Assembly (NCBI RefSeq): GCF_003386665.1
Contig: NZ_QTUB01000001.1
Location: forward strand, 1,922,001 to 1,986,000
Direction: 5' to 3'
Source: Xenorhabdus cabanillasii
GTDB lineage: Bacteria; Pseudomonadota; Gammaproteobacteria; Enterobacterales; Enterobacteriaceae
Length of the DNA stretch: 64,000 nt
In this document: piece after piece, positions 8,746 through 18,895 of the stretch
Layout: each line of letters begins with the position of its first letter
How positions within the stretch are numbered: the stretch's first letter is position 1
Translations under genes and position numbers: made by a program
The notes under the pieces: model-generated
Database searches by the model: none
Told to the model about the DNA's origin: nothing
Seen by the model: only the letters and a program-made list of their open reading frames with translations

Positions 8746-10026
8746 ATGAGAAAACAATGGTTAGCTATCATCAGCATCATAGCCGGTGTACCTTCTTATG
8801 CTTTTGCTGCGGGAAACACGGTTGATAAAGCTGATACGGTATTTATGCTGATAAATACGATTCTTGTGATTTTTATGACGATACCCGGCATTGCTCTATT
8901 TTATGGCGGGTTGCTGCGTCGTAAGAATGTTCTGTCATTGATGTCACAAGTGATTGTAAGTTTTTCACTTGTTTGTGTGCTTTGGGTTATTTATGGGTAT
9001 AGCTTGGCTTTTGAGACGGGAAACCCTTTCTTTGGTGGATTAACGCAATTCATGCTGAAAAACATATCCATCACTGATTTAAGTGGCAGTTTTTATCAAT
9101 TGATTTATGTCGTTTTTCAGGGAGCTTTTGGTTGTATTACTGTAGCTTTGGTTGTTGGGGCGTTGTGTGAAAGAGTCCGTTTTTCTGCCTTATTGATTTT
9201 CATTGTCTTGTGGTTTACTGCTTCCTATATTCCTATGGCTCATATGGTATGGGGTGGCGGTTGGCTGGCCCAGGATGGCGCATTGGATTTTGCAGGTGGA
9301 ACTGTTGTACATATTAATGCTGCGGTTGCAGGTTTAGTTGGTGCTTACTTACTGGGTAAGCGTTCAGGATTTGGTAAGGAAGCTTTTAAACCACATAACT
9401 TACCCATGACTTTTATTGGCACAGCAGTTCTTTACATTGGCTGGTTTGGTTTCAATGTTGGCTCTGCGGGGGCCGTGAATGCTATTGCTGCTCTGGCATT
9501 AGTGAACACAATGGTAGCAACTGCGGGGGCAGTATTGTCATGGATTTCTTCAGAATGGTTATTACGCGATAAGCCTTCTCTATTAGGTGCATGTTCTGGT
9601 TGTATTGCCGGACTGGTTGCTATCACACCTGCTGCTGCAACAGTTGGCATTGGAGGGGCTCTGGTAATTGGTGTGATTGCCGGGATCATTGGTTTGTGGG
9701 GTGTAGTCGTATTAAAACGTTGGTTGCGTGTTGATGATGTTTGTGATGTCTTTGGTGTTCATGGCGTATGCGGTATTGTTGGTTGTTTATTAACAAGTAT
9801 TTTTACTGCTTCCGCTTTGGGGGGAACCGGGTTTGCGGAAGGAATGACTATGCTAAGACAATTTGGTATACAGGTTATCAGTATATTGGTGTGTGTTGTC
9901 TGGTCAGCCGTAACCGCTTATTTCTCATTCAAGATTGCTGATCTTGCGGTTGGATTGCGTATTAGCGTTGAATCAGAAAGAGAGGGGTTGGATATTACTT
10001 CACATGGAGAAAGTGCCTACAACTGA
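8746..10026 (+). CDS. amtB: Ammonium transporter AmtB
   Basis: A 426-aa Amt/Rh channel with a cleavable signal peptide (cut near FAA-GNT), then eleven membrane helices. Conserved pore residues are visible: the first pore histidine in GGTVVHIN (H189), the second in DVFGVHGVCG, and the tryptophan of HMVWGGGW (W169). It conducts ammonia derived from ammonium across the inner membrane. It starts 15 bases after glnK with a GGGAGGTG ribosome binding site, so the two form one operon. Confidence 0.96.
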   Translation: MRKQWLAIISIIAGVPSYAFAAGNTVDKADTVFMLINTILVIFMTIPGIALFYGGLLRRKNVLSLMSQVIVSFSLVCVLWVIYGYSLAFETGNPFFGGLTQFMLKNISITDLSGSFYQLIYVVFQGAFGCITVALVVGALCERVRFSALLIFIVLWFTASYIPMAHMVWGGGWLAQDGALDFAGGTVVHINAAVAGLVGAYLLGKRSGFGKEAFKPHNLPMTFIGTAVLYIGWFGFNVGSAGAVNAIAALALVNTMVATAGAVLSWISSEWLLRDKPSLLGACSGCIAGLVAITPAAATVGIGGALVIGVIAGIIGLWGVVVLKRWLRVDDVCDVFGVHGVCGIVGCLLTSIFTASALGGTGFAEGMTMLRQFGIQVISILVCVVWSAVTAYFSFKIADLAVGLRISVESEREGLDITSHGESAYN

Positions 10027-10093
10027 TCAATTTGTTTAAACGTCCGCCTTTCTATTTTTTGTTTTGTTGATTATGTTGGTCCGCTCTCGAACA

Positions 10094-10125
10094 CCCCAGG
10101 ACATAGTTTATCTATGCTCTTGGGG
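10094..10125. terminator. Terminator between amtB and tesB
   Basis: CCCCAGGACATAG and CTATGCTCTTGGGG form a long imperfect stem, followed on the + strand by TTTCTTTT. It sits between convergent genes and may serve both. Confidence 0.7.
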
Positions 10126-10131
10126 TTTCTT

Positions 10132-11001
10132 TTATTGGGTATGTTTTCGCTTACGGATTACACCCTCCTGAGCAGCAGAGGCGATAAGTAGACCTTCACG
10201 GTTATAAATATGACCACGAACAAAGCCACGACCTCCTGATGCTGAGGGACTCTCAATTGCGTAAAGTAGCCAGTCATCCATCCTAAATGGGCGGTGATAC
10301 CACATAGAGTGATCAATAGTGGCAACCTGGATGCTTTTCTCCATAAAGTGAACACCATGAGGTTGTAATGACGTAGGTAAAAAATTTAAATCTGAGGCGT
10401 AACCTAGCAGACAATAGTGAATAAAGAGCTCTTCCGGCAGCTTACCATTGCTACGAAACCAGACATAACGAATAGGCTCTTCTGGTGAATTATTAATAGG
10501 GCTATGGAAATTAATAGGTCTTATTTCTAACGGGGGAGAAGCTGAAAACACACTTTTCAGTTTATCAGACAGTTGATGAGAGATATTCTTAATTATTTCT
10601 TGCTGAGGGGCTAACGTTTCAGGAGGAGGAACTTTTGGCATCGAACTCTGGTGTTCAAAACCTTCTTCGTGAGCCTGAAAAGACGCTGTCATATAAAAAA
10701 TAGGGTGACCATTTTGTATGGCACTGATACGGCGGGCACTGAAGCTGGCTCCATCACGTAATATTTCAACATCGTAAATAATTGGTTTATGACTATCACC
10801 AGGTCGGAGAAAATAGCTGTGGAAGGAGTTCACTATGCGCTCGTCTGCAACTGTTTGCTTTGCTGCATACAGAGATTGACCGATGACTTGTCCACCAAAA
10901 ACTTGAGGAAACCCCAAATCTTCACTTTGTCCCCGGTAAATTCCTTCTTCGATCTTTTCCAGATGCATCAGATTGATTAAATTTTGCAATGCCTGATTCA
11001 T
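10132..11001 (-). CDS. tesB: Acyl-CoA thioesterase II TesB
   Basis: A 289-aa double-hotdog thioesterase of E. coli TesB length (286). Conserved segments are [11 protein letters not shown], the catalytic Asp in [18 protein letters not shown], and the catalytic Gln in AAQEGVIR. It hydrolyses medium- and long-chain acyl-CoAs in the cytosol. In E. coli the next gene would be ybaY; here it is absent and a gene-poor stretch leads to ffs. Confidence 0.94.
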   Translation of the reverse strand: MNQALQNLINLMHLEKIEEGIYRGQSEDLGFPQVFGGQVIGQSLYAAKQTVADERIVNSFHSYFLRPGDSHKPIIYDVEILRDGASFSARRISAIQNGHPIFYMTASFQAHEEGFEHQSSMPKVPPPETLAPQQEIIKNISHQLSDKLKSVFSASPPLEIRPINFHSPINNSPEEPIRYVWFRSNGKLPEELFIHYCLLGYASDLNFLPTSLQPHGVHFMEKSIQVATIDHSMWYHRPFRMDDWLLYAIESPSASGGRGFVRGHIYNREGLLIASAAQEGVIRKRKHTQ

Positions 11002-11902
11002 AATGTGCCCTTATTTTTGCAATATTAGGTAAACATTTATAAAACAATAACATATTAATTTTTGATGGTGTTTTTTATTTTATGAAGGAAATAAAAAATC
11101 TATTCAATCTGTAAATTTTTTCTTTATGTTTTCATTTTGAAATGAAATCGGATGTTATTAATTTTATCAGTACTTATTAAAGAATGCGATAAGTATTATA
11201 TTTCATTCTTATTTATTGATTTTTATGGCTATTTTTATAGGCGCTTTTTATCATAATTGTGTGGGTAAGTGACATGATGATTGAAATGAGTATATTCTGA
11301 GAGATTTCACAAATTTCATTACATCATTTTAAATTGATATTTTGGCTACGGAGTTTGTTTATTGATTATTATGTTTGTTAGTTGTTTCAGTCATTTTTAT
11401 TAATTAGAAATTTAGGTTAATAGCTGTTTGGATGTGATCAAACACAAATTTTTAAGTGCAATTCTTTAAACAAGCATCTTTCAAACATGATGTTGATTAA
11501 ATATATTTAAATAGAAAAGTATTAATGACCTATCTTATTAAACTATTTTATTTGTTATTTTGGTTAAGAGTACGATTGTAACTCTTATGTATTAGTCCTG
11601 AAAAGATGGCATCTCTATTCTGATTCTGATATGGAGCTTGTAATTAACTTGATGGTAATGATATTCAATCAAATGAATAGGCCCTGATTTCATAGGGCTT
11701 GAGTTGCTTTGTTATTACACTTGAACCAATTGTCAGTGATGACATGAATCTATCTATAAGCTGTTTTGTATGTTAAAACAACTTTTTTGAAGATTTACCT
11801 ATCATGTGGGTAATAAATGGACATTTAAATTGGAGTGGCTTGCTATTTTAGGTTGTATGAAAGATAATGGCCGCCGCTTTGAAGTTTAAAGCTAACGTCA
11901 AT
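11002..11902. other. Gene-poor AT-rich stretch between tesB and ffs
   Basis: No open frame with a ribosome binding site or family resemblance is visible on either strand across 900 bases. The only ordered feature is a small inverted repeat, AGGCCCT/AGGGCTT, near 11680-11702, which resembles a terminator stem. ybaY, which lies here in E. coli, is missing. The stretch also holds the presumed promoter of the 4.5S RNA gene at its right end. Confidence 0.6.
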
Positions 11903-12016
11903 GGGGGCTCTATTGGTTCTCCCGCAATGCTAACTTGTTAACTTGGTCAGGTCTGGAAAGAAGCAGCCATAGCAGGGGATGTGTGTGCTGGGATGTCGCT
12001 GGTAGAGCCCTCACCC
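11903..12016 (+). ncRNA. ffs: 4.5S signal recognition particle RNA
   Basis: A 114-base RNA gene, the exact length of E. coli 4.5S RNA. It shows the terminal pairing GGGGGCTCT/AGAGCCCTC, the TTGGTTCTCCCGCAA segment, and the Ffh-binding apical loop GGTCAGGTCTGGAAAGAAGC with GGAA tetraloop-adjacent sequence. It forms the bacterial SRP with Ffh and targets inner-membrane proteins to FtsY/SecYEG. One unusual base in the apical region is A for G (GGAAAG instead of GGAAGG). Confidence 0.95.
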
Positions 12017-12087
12017 ATTTTCAAGATACGGTTTTTAGTCTACCATTTTAACCCACAGTCAGTTTACATATCGCCCAATATATGGGG

Positions 12088-12108
12088 AGCCGATAATAGT
12101 TACCGGCT
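12088..12108. terminator. Hairpin between ffs and hha
   Basis: AGCCG-A-TAA/TTA-C-CGGCT forms a short stem followed by TTTC on the + strand. It lies between ffs and the 3' end of hha and may end either transcript. Confidence 0.45.
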
Positions 12109-12137
12109 TTCACTACTTCCTATCTGATCACAGCAGC

Positions 12138-12341
12138 TTAGCGGACGAACTTCCAAACAGAAGACGGGATTTTATCATAGAGTTTATTCATGGTTAGTTC
12201 AGCCAAGCGGTGATCAGCGGCGGAATAGAACAATTCTAGTTCATCGTCCGAAAGCTCATATTTATTTTTCTCAATTACACGTTCCAGTGTTTCAATAGAA
12301 GTGCATTTTCTCAAACGCATCAGATAGTCAGTTTTAGTCAT
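12138..12341 (-). CDS. hha: Haemolysin expression modulator Hha
   Basis: A 67-aa Hha/YmoA protein, five residues shorter at the N-terminus than E. coli Hha and otherwise near identical ([35 protein letters not shown]). It binds the H-NS dimerisation domain and sharpens silencing of horizontally acquired genes; it is also the toxin of the Hha-TomB pair. It follows tomB by 46 bases on the same strand, so both form an operon. Confidence 0.96.
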   Translation of the reverse strand: MTKTDYLMRLRKCTSIETLERVIEKNKYELSDDELELFYSAADHRLAELTMNKLYDKIPSSVWKFVR

Positions 12342-12387
12342 AATCGCCTTATCTTATTTGGTATAAAAATAGTTAGGAATATATTTA

Positions 12388-12756
12388 TCAGATTTTGCTT
12401 AAAGAAGCGTTTAAATCATGTAACAGAATGTTAGTTAAGTGTTTATTTGTGCTTTGCCACTTTGTCAGTTCAACAAAGCTTATCTTATCATTTCCAAACA
12501 AATTATATGTTTCATCCAGATATTTATCAATTAAGGTACTGAGGTTGTAGTTATCAGTATATTTAATTTTAAAACTCCAAAAAAACGCCGTAATGTGTTC
12601 GATCAATTCGTTTAATCTTAAGCTTTTTTCAGAAGTCAGATCGTTTATCCAATGATTATCAGTGAGATTCAACACTGAAAATGCTTCGTGAATTAAATTT
12701 TCACATAAGTACTTTAATTCAGCAATATCATGTCTTCTTGGTGAATATTCATCCAT
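12388..12756 (-). CDS. tomB: Hha antitoxin/biofilm modulator TomB (YbaJ)
   Basis: A 122-aa protein starting MDEYSPRRHDIAELKYLCENL as in E. coli. The ATG at 12756 is preceded by GGGAGGTGATT, which fixes the start. Cys18, the residue whose oxidation of Hha in the presence of oxygen neutralises the toxin in E. coli, is present. The C-terminal third is more divergent. The antitoxin gene precedes its toxin gene hha. Confidence 0.93.
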   Translation of the reverse strand: MDEYSPRRHDIAELKYLCENLIHEAFSVLNLTDNHWINDLTSEKSLRLNELIEHITAFFWSFKIKYTDNYNLSTLIDKYLDETYNLFGNDKISFVELTKWQSTNKHLTNILLHDLNASLSKI

Positions 12757-13053
12757 AATCACCTCCCGTAAACAACGCACGGCTTATTTGAGCTAAGGCT
12801 TATACATATCAATTATTATAGTCGTTCTTTTAGAATTAAGCTTATCAAAACATGATTATTATTTATTAATAATAAGACTCTATATTTTTTTTGCGTTCAC
12901 CAACCCGCTTTTTAAAAGGTGAGCAATTTACACTTAGTTAAGGCTAAAAGCTAGCATGCTACTTGAAAATATGGATGTAAACACATATGACATCAAATAT
13001 ATTGGATTATACTAATATAGTAGATGTTATAGCAAGTAGGTACAAAAATCATT

Positions 13054-13215
13054 ATATACTCTTCATCTTTCAAATTGCTACTTTTTTGCTGATTATAGCG
13101 TTGGCTGCGTTCACTCACATATGTTATCCAGGCACAGTTATCTACGGCTTCTGGAGGCTTGTTTGTGAGTTGTTTGTTATCACGCTGCAACTTGAATTCG
13201 ACTTGGGTATGAGTA
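13054..13215. repeat. Intergenic palindromic repeat (YPAL-like, ~160 bp)
   Basis: The ends are imperfect inverted copies: TACTCTTCATCTTTCAAATTGC on the left, GCAACTTGAATTCGACTTGG followed by GTATGAGTA on the right. Inside, ACTCAC...GTGAGT and CCAG...CTGG extend the dyad, around the segment GTTGGCTGCGTTCACTC. Length and layout match the palindromic miniature elements I know from Yersinia (YPAL), Serratia, Photorhabdus and Xenorhabdus genomes. Family assignment is from memory. It produces an apparent 85-aa frame at 12987-13244 that is not a credible gene. Confidence 0.7.
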
Positions 13216-13480
13216 ATTTATTGGAACTTTCAAAATCAATATAACGTCATTATTACATATATCATCATCAAGGGGGAACACTTTTTACCATTAAAGGTGT
13301 AATCAGAAGAAACAGATGTCAAGTTACTAACTTATCTTCCATTTATTATAAAAAACGTAAAGATATCACTTTAAAATGTAGACCATTTTTCATAAGTATT
13401 TATTTTAACTGTGGTAAAGGTGGTTTTTCGTGTTGGATACAAGAGAGGATGTTTTGTTGTTGATGTCATTGGGTTGATAT

Positions 13481-13504
13481 AAAAGGCCACAGATGTGGCC
13501 TTTT
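13481..13504. terminator. acrB terminator
   Basis: AAAAGGCCAC-AGAT-GTGGCCTTTT is a perfect 10-bp stem with A and T tracts on either side, able to terminate in both directions. It lies 17 bases after the acrB stop. Confidence 0.8.
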
Positions 13505-13520
13505 AAGTTACTTACTGAAT

Positions 13521-16500
13521 TTATTGAGGAGATGAAATGTGTTTTATATCCTCACTTTTTTTGCTGAAACGGCGTCTAATTACAACAAAGAATACAGGGA
13601 CGAAATAGATTGCCAGCGATGTTGCAGCAATCATACCTCCCAGTACGCCAGTTCCTACGGCATTTTGAGCTCCAGAGCCAGCACCATTGCTCAAGACCAA
13701 AGGCATGACACCTAGCATAAAGGCCAAAGAAGTCATCAGAATTGGACGTAAACGCATCCTCGCGGCTTCCAGAGTTGCCTCTATTAGTCCTTTACCTTCC
13801 TTCTCCAGCAAGTCTTTGGCGAATTCAACGATAAGGATGGCATTCTTTGCAGACAGACCGATTGTTGTTAGCAAACCTACTTTAAAGTAAATATCGTTGT
13901 CCAGGCCACGAATTAAAGTTGCCAGCAATGCACCAATAATGCCTAATGGTACAACTAACATTACAGAGAATGGTATGGACCAACTTTCATACAATGCTGC
14001 CAGACAGAGGAACACGACTATCAATGATAGCGCGTATAGTGCCGGAGCCTGGTTACCTGACAGGCGTTCCTGGTAAGACATTCCCGTCCAGTCATAGCCA
14101 ACACCCGGTGGTAATTGTGAAGCAAGTTTTTCCATCAGGGCCATTGCATCACCGGTACTTTTTCCGCGGGCAGCTTCACCGACGATTTCCATTGATGGTA
14201 ATCCGTTATAGCGTTCCAGACGCGGAGGACCATAAATCCACGGTTCTTTAGAAGTATCTATGAATGCAGAAAATGGCACCATTTGACCGAAGTAGTTACG
14301 GACATACAGCTTGCCAATATCTTTTGGCAACATACGGAAAGCTGAATCGGCCTGAATATAAACCTTTTTAACCCGGCCCCGATCAATGAAATCATTGACA
14401 TAAGCACCACCAAACATCGTACTTAATGTTGTGTTGATGTCATTGACGGAAACACCCAGTGCTTCTGCTTTCTCCTGATCAATATAGAAACGGTACTGAG
14501 GAGTATCATCCTGCCCATTAGGACGAACACTCGTTAGCATGTCGGGATGTTGAGCGACCATGCCCAGTAATTGGTTACGTGCATTTGTCAGCGCTTCATG
14601 TCCAAGGTTTCCTTTATCAATTAGCTGGAAGTCAAAACCGCTGGAGGAGCCTAATTCCACAATCGCCGGAATGTTAAATGCAAATACCATCCCTTCCTTG
14701 ATTTGTGAAAAACGGATGTTAGCTCGGTCCAGAATTGCCGGGACTTTGTCTTTTGCAACCTTACGTTCATTCCAATCTTTTAAGCTGACAAAGGCCAGCC
14801 CCATATTTTGTCCCATACCGGCAAAACCAAAACCGTTTAAGGTAAATACAGATTGAACAACGTCTTTTTCATCGACATAGAAGTAATTATTGACTTCATC
14901 CAATACTTTTTGTGTCTGCTCCTGAGTTGATCCGGAAGGCAGCTGAACCATTGCCAGTAATACCCCCTGATCTTCTTGTGGAAGGAAAGAAGAGGGGATA
15001 CGCATGAATATCAGAGCCATACCTGCGATAAGTCCAACATAAATCAACAGATAACGTCCTGTGCCACGTAGCATACGCCCCACACTATCGGTATAGTGGT
15101 GCGTACTTTTTTCGAACAAGCGGTTAAACCAGCCAAAGAAACCGGTTTGAATGCCATGGCTACCTTTGGTAACAGGCTTAAGCATAGTTGCACAGAGTGC
15201 GGGTGTCAGAATCAAGGCGACAAAGACAGACAATATCATTGCTGAGACGATTGTCACCGAGAATTGACGATAAATTGCACCGGTCGATCCACCAAAGAAC
15301 GCCATTGGAACAAATACCGCAGAAAGTACCAGTGCGATACCGACCAAAGCACTTTGGATCTGTCCCATTGATTTTTTTGTTGCTTCTTTTGGTGAAAGCC
15401 CTTCTTCCTGCATGACGCGCTCAACGTTTTCTACCACGACGATTGCATCGTCTACGAGTAGTCCGATGGCAAGTACCATGGCAAACATGGTTAACGTATT
15501 GATGGAATAACCAAATGCGGCCAGTACTGAAAATGTACCTAGCAATACGATCGGAACCGCAATGGTTGGGATCAGTGTTGCCCGGAAGTTTTGCAGGAAT
15601 AGATACATGACAACGAAGACCAGCAGGATAGCTTCTGCCAGTGTTTTCACCACTTCGAAAATAGAAATCTTAACGAAGGGGGTTGTGTCATACGGATATA
15701 CAACGGTCAAACCATGCGGGAAAAATGGTTGCAGTTCAGCCAGGACTTTCTTGACAGCTTTAGATGTATCTAAAGCGTTGGCACCGGTTGCTAATTTGAT
15801 ACCGAGCCCTGACGAAGCTTTACCATTGAATCGGGCAATGAAGCCATAGTTTTCAGCACCAAGCTCAACAGTGGCAACATCACTCAGACTGATTTTTGAA
15901 CCATCTGGATTTACACGTATCAGGATATTGCTGAATTGTTCGGGAGAACTTAGACGTGTCTGGGCAATGATGGAAACATTCAGGCGTTGCCCAGGAACAG
16001 GAGGTGTTCCCCCTAGCTGACCGGCTGCAACTTGGTTGTTCTGATCCTTAATGGACTTCATGACATCTTGTACAGTCATTTTATAATTGAGCAACTTGTC
16101 AGGATCGAGCCAGACACGCATGGCATACTCAGTACCAAGCAGCATTGCTTCACCCACACCAGTAACGCGGCTGAGTGAGTCTTTGACACTGGCTCCGATA
16201 TAGTCGGAGATATCATCCTGAGTCATAGAACCATCTTCAGAAATGAAGCCCGCGACCATTAAAAATGAACTGGTTGTTTTATCAACGCTAACGCCTTGCT
16301 GTTGAACTTCCTGAGGTAACAAAGGCATTGCCAGTTGCAGTTTATTTTGTACCTGCACTTGTGCAATATCAGGATCTGTGTTCGCTTCAAAGGTGAGTGT
16401 GATACTCACGCGACCAGCAGAGTCACTATTAGAAGACATGTACACTAAGTTATCGATACCATTCATATTTTGCTCAATAACTTGAGTAACCGTATTCTGT

Positions 16501-16670
16501 ACTGTTGTTGCGTCAGCTCCAGGATAACTTGCTGAGATAGAAATCGATGGCGGTGCAATAGAAGGATATTGCTCCACAGGTAATTTCATTATTGCCAACA
16601 GACCAGAAAGCATAGTGATAATCGCAATTACCCATGCAAAGATTGGTCGTTCTATAAAAAACTTAGGCAT
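13521..16670 (-). CDS. acrB: Multidrug efflux RND permease AcrB
   Basis: A 1049-aa RND transporter, exactly the length of E. coli AcrB and collinear with it. Twelve membrane helices and two large periplasmic loops are evident. The proton-relay aspartates sit in [17 protein letters not shown] (about residues 407-408), and the second-half relay lysine is in the conserved [15 protein letters not shown]. It exports bile salts, dyes and antibiotics through TolC using the proton motive force. The acrA stop is 14 bases upstream on the same strand; operon under AcrR control. Confidence 0.97.
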   Translation of the reverse strand: MPKFFIERPIFAWVIAIITMLSGLLAIMKLPVEQYPSIAPPSISISASYPGADATTVQNTVTQVIEQNMNGIDNLVYMSSNSDSAGRVSITLTFEANTDPDIAQVQVQNKLQLAMPLLPQEVQQQGVSVDKTTSSFLMVAGFISEDGSMTQDDISDYIGASVKDSLSRVTGVGEAMLLGTEYAMRVWLDPDKLLNYKMTVQDVMKSIKDQNNQVAAGQLGGTPPVPGQRLNVSIIAQTRLSSPEQFSNILIRVNPDGSKISLSDVATVELGAENYGFIARFNGKASSGLGIKLATGANALDTSKAVKKVLAELQPFFPHGLTVVYPYDTTPFVKISIFEVVKTLAEAILLVFVVMYLFLQNFRATLIPTIAVPIVLLGTFSVLAAFGYSINTLTMFAMVLAIGLLVDDAIVVVENVERVMQEEGLSPKEATKKSMGQIQSALVGIALVLSAVFVPMAFFGGSTGAIYRQFSVTIVSAMILSVFVALILTPALCATMLKPVTKGSHGIQTGFFGWFNRLFEKSTHHYTDSVGRMLRGTGRYLLIYVGLIAGMALIFMRIPSSFLPQEDQGVLLAMVQLPSGSTQEQTQKVLDEVNNYFYVDEKDVVQSVFTLNGFGFAGMGQNMGLAFVSLKDWNERKVAKDKVPAILDRANIRFSQIKEGMVFAFNIPAIVELGSSSGFDFQLIDKGNLGHEALTNARNQLLGMVAQHPDMLTSVRPNGQDDTPQYRFYIDQEKAEALGVSVNDINTTLSTMFGGAYVNDFIDRGRVKKVYIQADSAFRMLPKDIGKLYVRNYFGQMVPFSAFIDTSKEPWIYGPPRLERYNGLPSMEIVGEAARGKSTGDAMALMEKLASQLPPGVGYDWTGMSYQERLSGNQAPALYALSLIVVFLCLAALYESWSIPFSVMLVVPLGIIGALLATLIRGLDNDIYFKVGLLTTIGLSAKNAILIVEFAKDLLEKEGKGLIEATLEAARMRLRPILMTSLAFMLGVMPLVLSNGAGSGAQNAVGTGVLGGMIAATSLAIYFVPVFFVVIRRRFSKKSEDIKHISSPQ

Positions 16671-16684
16671 GAATCCCCAACTCC

Positions 16685-17884
16685 TTATTGAGATTTTTTG
16701 GCTGATTCAGTTTTAGTTGTTGTAGGCTTGGCATCCAAATCAACTTCCGTTGGCTGAACTGTTATTCCCGGCACGATTTTCTGTAACCCTGTGACGATGA
16801 CTCGATCACCTGCCTTTAGACCTTCGGAAACCAGCCATTTGTTGCCAACGGCTTGAGTGGCATTGATATAACGCAATTCCACTTTGTTATTTTTATCAAC
16901 GACTAGTGTCGTTGCCTGACCACGAGGTGTTCTGGTCACCCCTTGTTGAGGAACTAAAATCGCATTTTTGCGTACACCTTCTTCCAGTTTGGTACGGACA
17001 AACATACCGGGAAGTAGTTCTTCATTCGGGTTCGGGAAAACAGCACGCATTGTTATGGAACCAGTTGTTTCATCCACAGTAATGTCTGAAAACTCAAGGT
17101 GACCAGTCTGGCTATACATTTTCCCTGCATCAGTGATTAAGTGAATTTTGGGCTTACCGTTTTCTCTCTGGACTGTGCCTTCTGCGATCTCATTCTTAAG
17201 CCGCAGATAGTCATCGCTGGATTGCGTGATATCAACATAGATAGGATCAAGTTGTTGAACCGTTGTCAAAGCATTTGACTGTCCGCCAGAAACCAGAGCT
17301 CCTTCAGAGACGGTAGATTTACCCGCACGTCCTGAGATGGGAGAAGTGACTTTAGTATAAGCTAAGTTTATGCGGGCACTTTCCAATGCAGCTTTCAAAG
17401 ATTGAACATCTGCCGCAGCCTGAGCATATTCAGAATTTGCTTTATCAAATTCCTGTTTACTAACATATTGTGTACCCAGTAATGACTGATAGCGTTCAAC
17501 AGTTAAACGAGCGACGTTCGCGTTTGCTTCTGCTCTGGCCAGATTTGCTTTGGCCTTACTGTAATCTGCCTGATAGGTTGCTGAATCAATTTGATATAAA
17601 GATTCTCCGGCATGAACATCACTGCCTTCTTTATAGTTACGTTTCAGAATGATGCCACCGACTTGAGGGCGTACTTCAGCCACACGATAAGCTGAAGTTC
17701 TGCCCGGTAATTCTGTGAGCACTGTCAGAGGTTCAGCTTTCAGCGTTACTATACCGACTTCAGGAACCTGCTCGCCAGCAGCCCCTTGCTGAAAATCTTG
17801 ACTGTCATTACATCCTGAGAGAATAAAGCTGCCTGAAAATACCAGTAATGTGGCCAGAGGCACAACCCCTCTGATTTTTCGCAT
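16685..17884 (-). CDS. acrA: Multidrug efflux periplasmic adaptor lipoprotein AcrA
   Basis: A 399-aa membrane fusion protein (E. coli 397). The signal peptide ends in the lipobox LSGC, with lipidated Cys25. Biotinyl-lipoyl-like, alpha-hairpin and beta-barrel segments follow in the normal order ([36 protein letters not shown]). It links AcrB to TolC. First gene of acrAB, divergent from acrR, with the AcrR operator between them. Confidence 0.96.
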   Translation of the reverse strand: MRKIRGVVPLATLLVFSGSFILSGCNDSQDFQQGAAGEQVPEVGIVTLKAEPLTVLTELPGRTSAYRVAEVRPQVGGIILKRNYKEGSDVHAGESLYQIDSATYQADYSKAKANLARAEANANVARLTVERYQSLLGTQYVSKQEFDKANSEYAQAAADVQSLKAALESARINLAYTKVTSPISGRAGKSTVSEGALVSGGQSNALTTVQQLDPIYVDITQSSDDYLRLKNEIAEGTVQRENGKPKIHLITDAGKMYSQTGHLEFSDITVDETTGSITMRAVFPNPNEELLPGMFVRTKLEEGVRKNAILVPQQGVTRTPRGQATTLVVDKNNKVELRYINATQAVGNKWLVSEGLKAGDRVIVTGLQKIVPGITVQPTEVDLDAKPTTTKTESAKKSQ

Positions 17885-17972
17885 AAGTAAACCTCAATTT
17901 TTCAATGTAAACTCTCGAATTGATGAGTGCTAACGAGTGAAATTATTACTTCATTGATGAGTGATGCTATAG

Positions 17973-17996
17973 TACAAACATACATGAATGTATGTA
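17973..17996. promoter_or_regulatory. AcrR operator
   Basis: A 24-base palindrome built from TACAAACATACATG and AATGTATGTA closely matches the E. coli AcrR operator (TACATACATT...AATGTATGTA). It lies in the acrA-acrR divergent region, where repressor would block both promoters. Confidence 0.85.
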
Positions 17997-18035
17997 AATC
18001 AGCCTCGGTTAAAAAACAAAGTTTATGGCATAAAA

Positions 18036-18686
18036 ATGGCACGAAAAACTAAACAGCAAGCTAAAGAAACTCGTCAACAAATTGTAGAAGCTGCGATAAA
18101 GGTTTTTTCTGAGCGTGGCGTTTCTGCTACGTCATTATCAGATATCGCAATTGCAGCCGGTGTAACACGCGGCGCAATTTATTGGCATTTTAAAAACAAA
18201 ACTGATTTGCTTTTTGCTGCTTGTAAAATGCCCGAAAGCACAATAGATGCTTTTGAAAAAGAGTATCAAGCAAAATATCCCAATAATCCACTACTTGTAT
18301 TGAGATCTCTGTTGATTTTTCTGTTAAAAATGATGACGGATAATTGCCAGAACCGTTTGTTAATGGAAATTTTTTTCCATAAATGTGAGTTTATTGGAGA
18401 AATGTCTTTATTAGCTGAACAGATTCGGGAGGTATGTATTTCCGATTATCAAAAAATAGAAGATGTGTTGGTTGCTTGTATTCAATCGGGAGAGTTGCCT
18501 CATGACATCGATCCCAAACGTTCAGCTATCATGCTAAGAGCATTAATGACCGGGTTATTGGAGAATTGGTTATTTGCGCCGGACAGTTTTAATATTCAGG
18601 AGCAATCTGTATATCTGGTGGATAGTTTCATTGATACACTAAAATATAGCCATCACTTGCGCCATATTGAAGAAAACAAATTTTGA
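18036..18686 (+). CDS. acrR: TetR-family repressor of acrAB, AcrR
   Basis: A 216-aa TetR regulator. The start at 18036 gives MARKTKQQAKETRQQI, aligned with E. coli AcrR; an in-frame ATG at 17988 lies inside the operator and is rejected. The helix-turn-helix (TSLSDIAIAAGVTRGAIYWHF) is nearly identical to E. coli, consistent with the conserved operator. The ligand-binding C-terminal domain is more divergent but keeps RLLMEIFFHKCEFIGEM and GLLENWLFAP. It represses acrAB and itself until a drug binds. Confidence 0.95.
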   Translation: MARKTKQQAKETRQQIVEAAIKVFSERGVSATSLSDIAIAAGVTRGAIYWHFKNKTDLLFAACKMPESTIDAFEKEYQAKYPNNPLLVLRSLLIFLLKMMTDNCQNRLLMEIFFHKCEFIGEMSLLAEQIREVCISDYQKIEDVLVACIQSGELPHDIDPKRSAIMLRALMTGLLENWLFAPDSFNIQEQSVYLVDSFIDTLKYSHHLRHIEENKF

Positions 18687-18895
18687 ATAACATGAGATAA
18701 ATATGGATGGAATCAATTTTTATTATGGCCAGTAATTATGTTATCAAGAGTAGATTCTTAACACTGAGCTGAAAAAGAAACATAGCAGTGTTGCCCGGAC
18801 TTCAGTGCTATCATTCCATTATCTGCAAACGATGAGTAAATGAATTCATGGTTCCATTTAACCACTATTTGAGTATGGTACTCAATAAGGGGGTC

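Noticed and set aside
12987-13244. Open frame of 85 codons on the + strand
   Set aside because: Most of it lies within the palindromic repeat, it has no ribosome binding site and no family-like sequence; the frame is a by-product of the repeat.
18848-18895. ATG at 18848 as the mscK start
   Set aside because: No ribosome binding site is visible, and the TTG at 18896 has AAGGGGG upstream and yields a normal signal peptide; this remains a judgement call.
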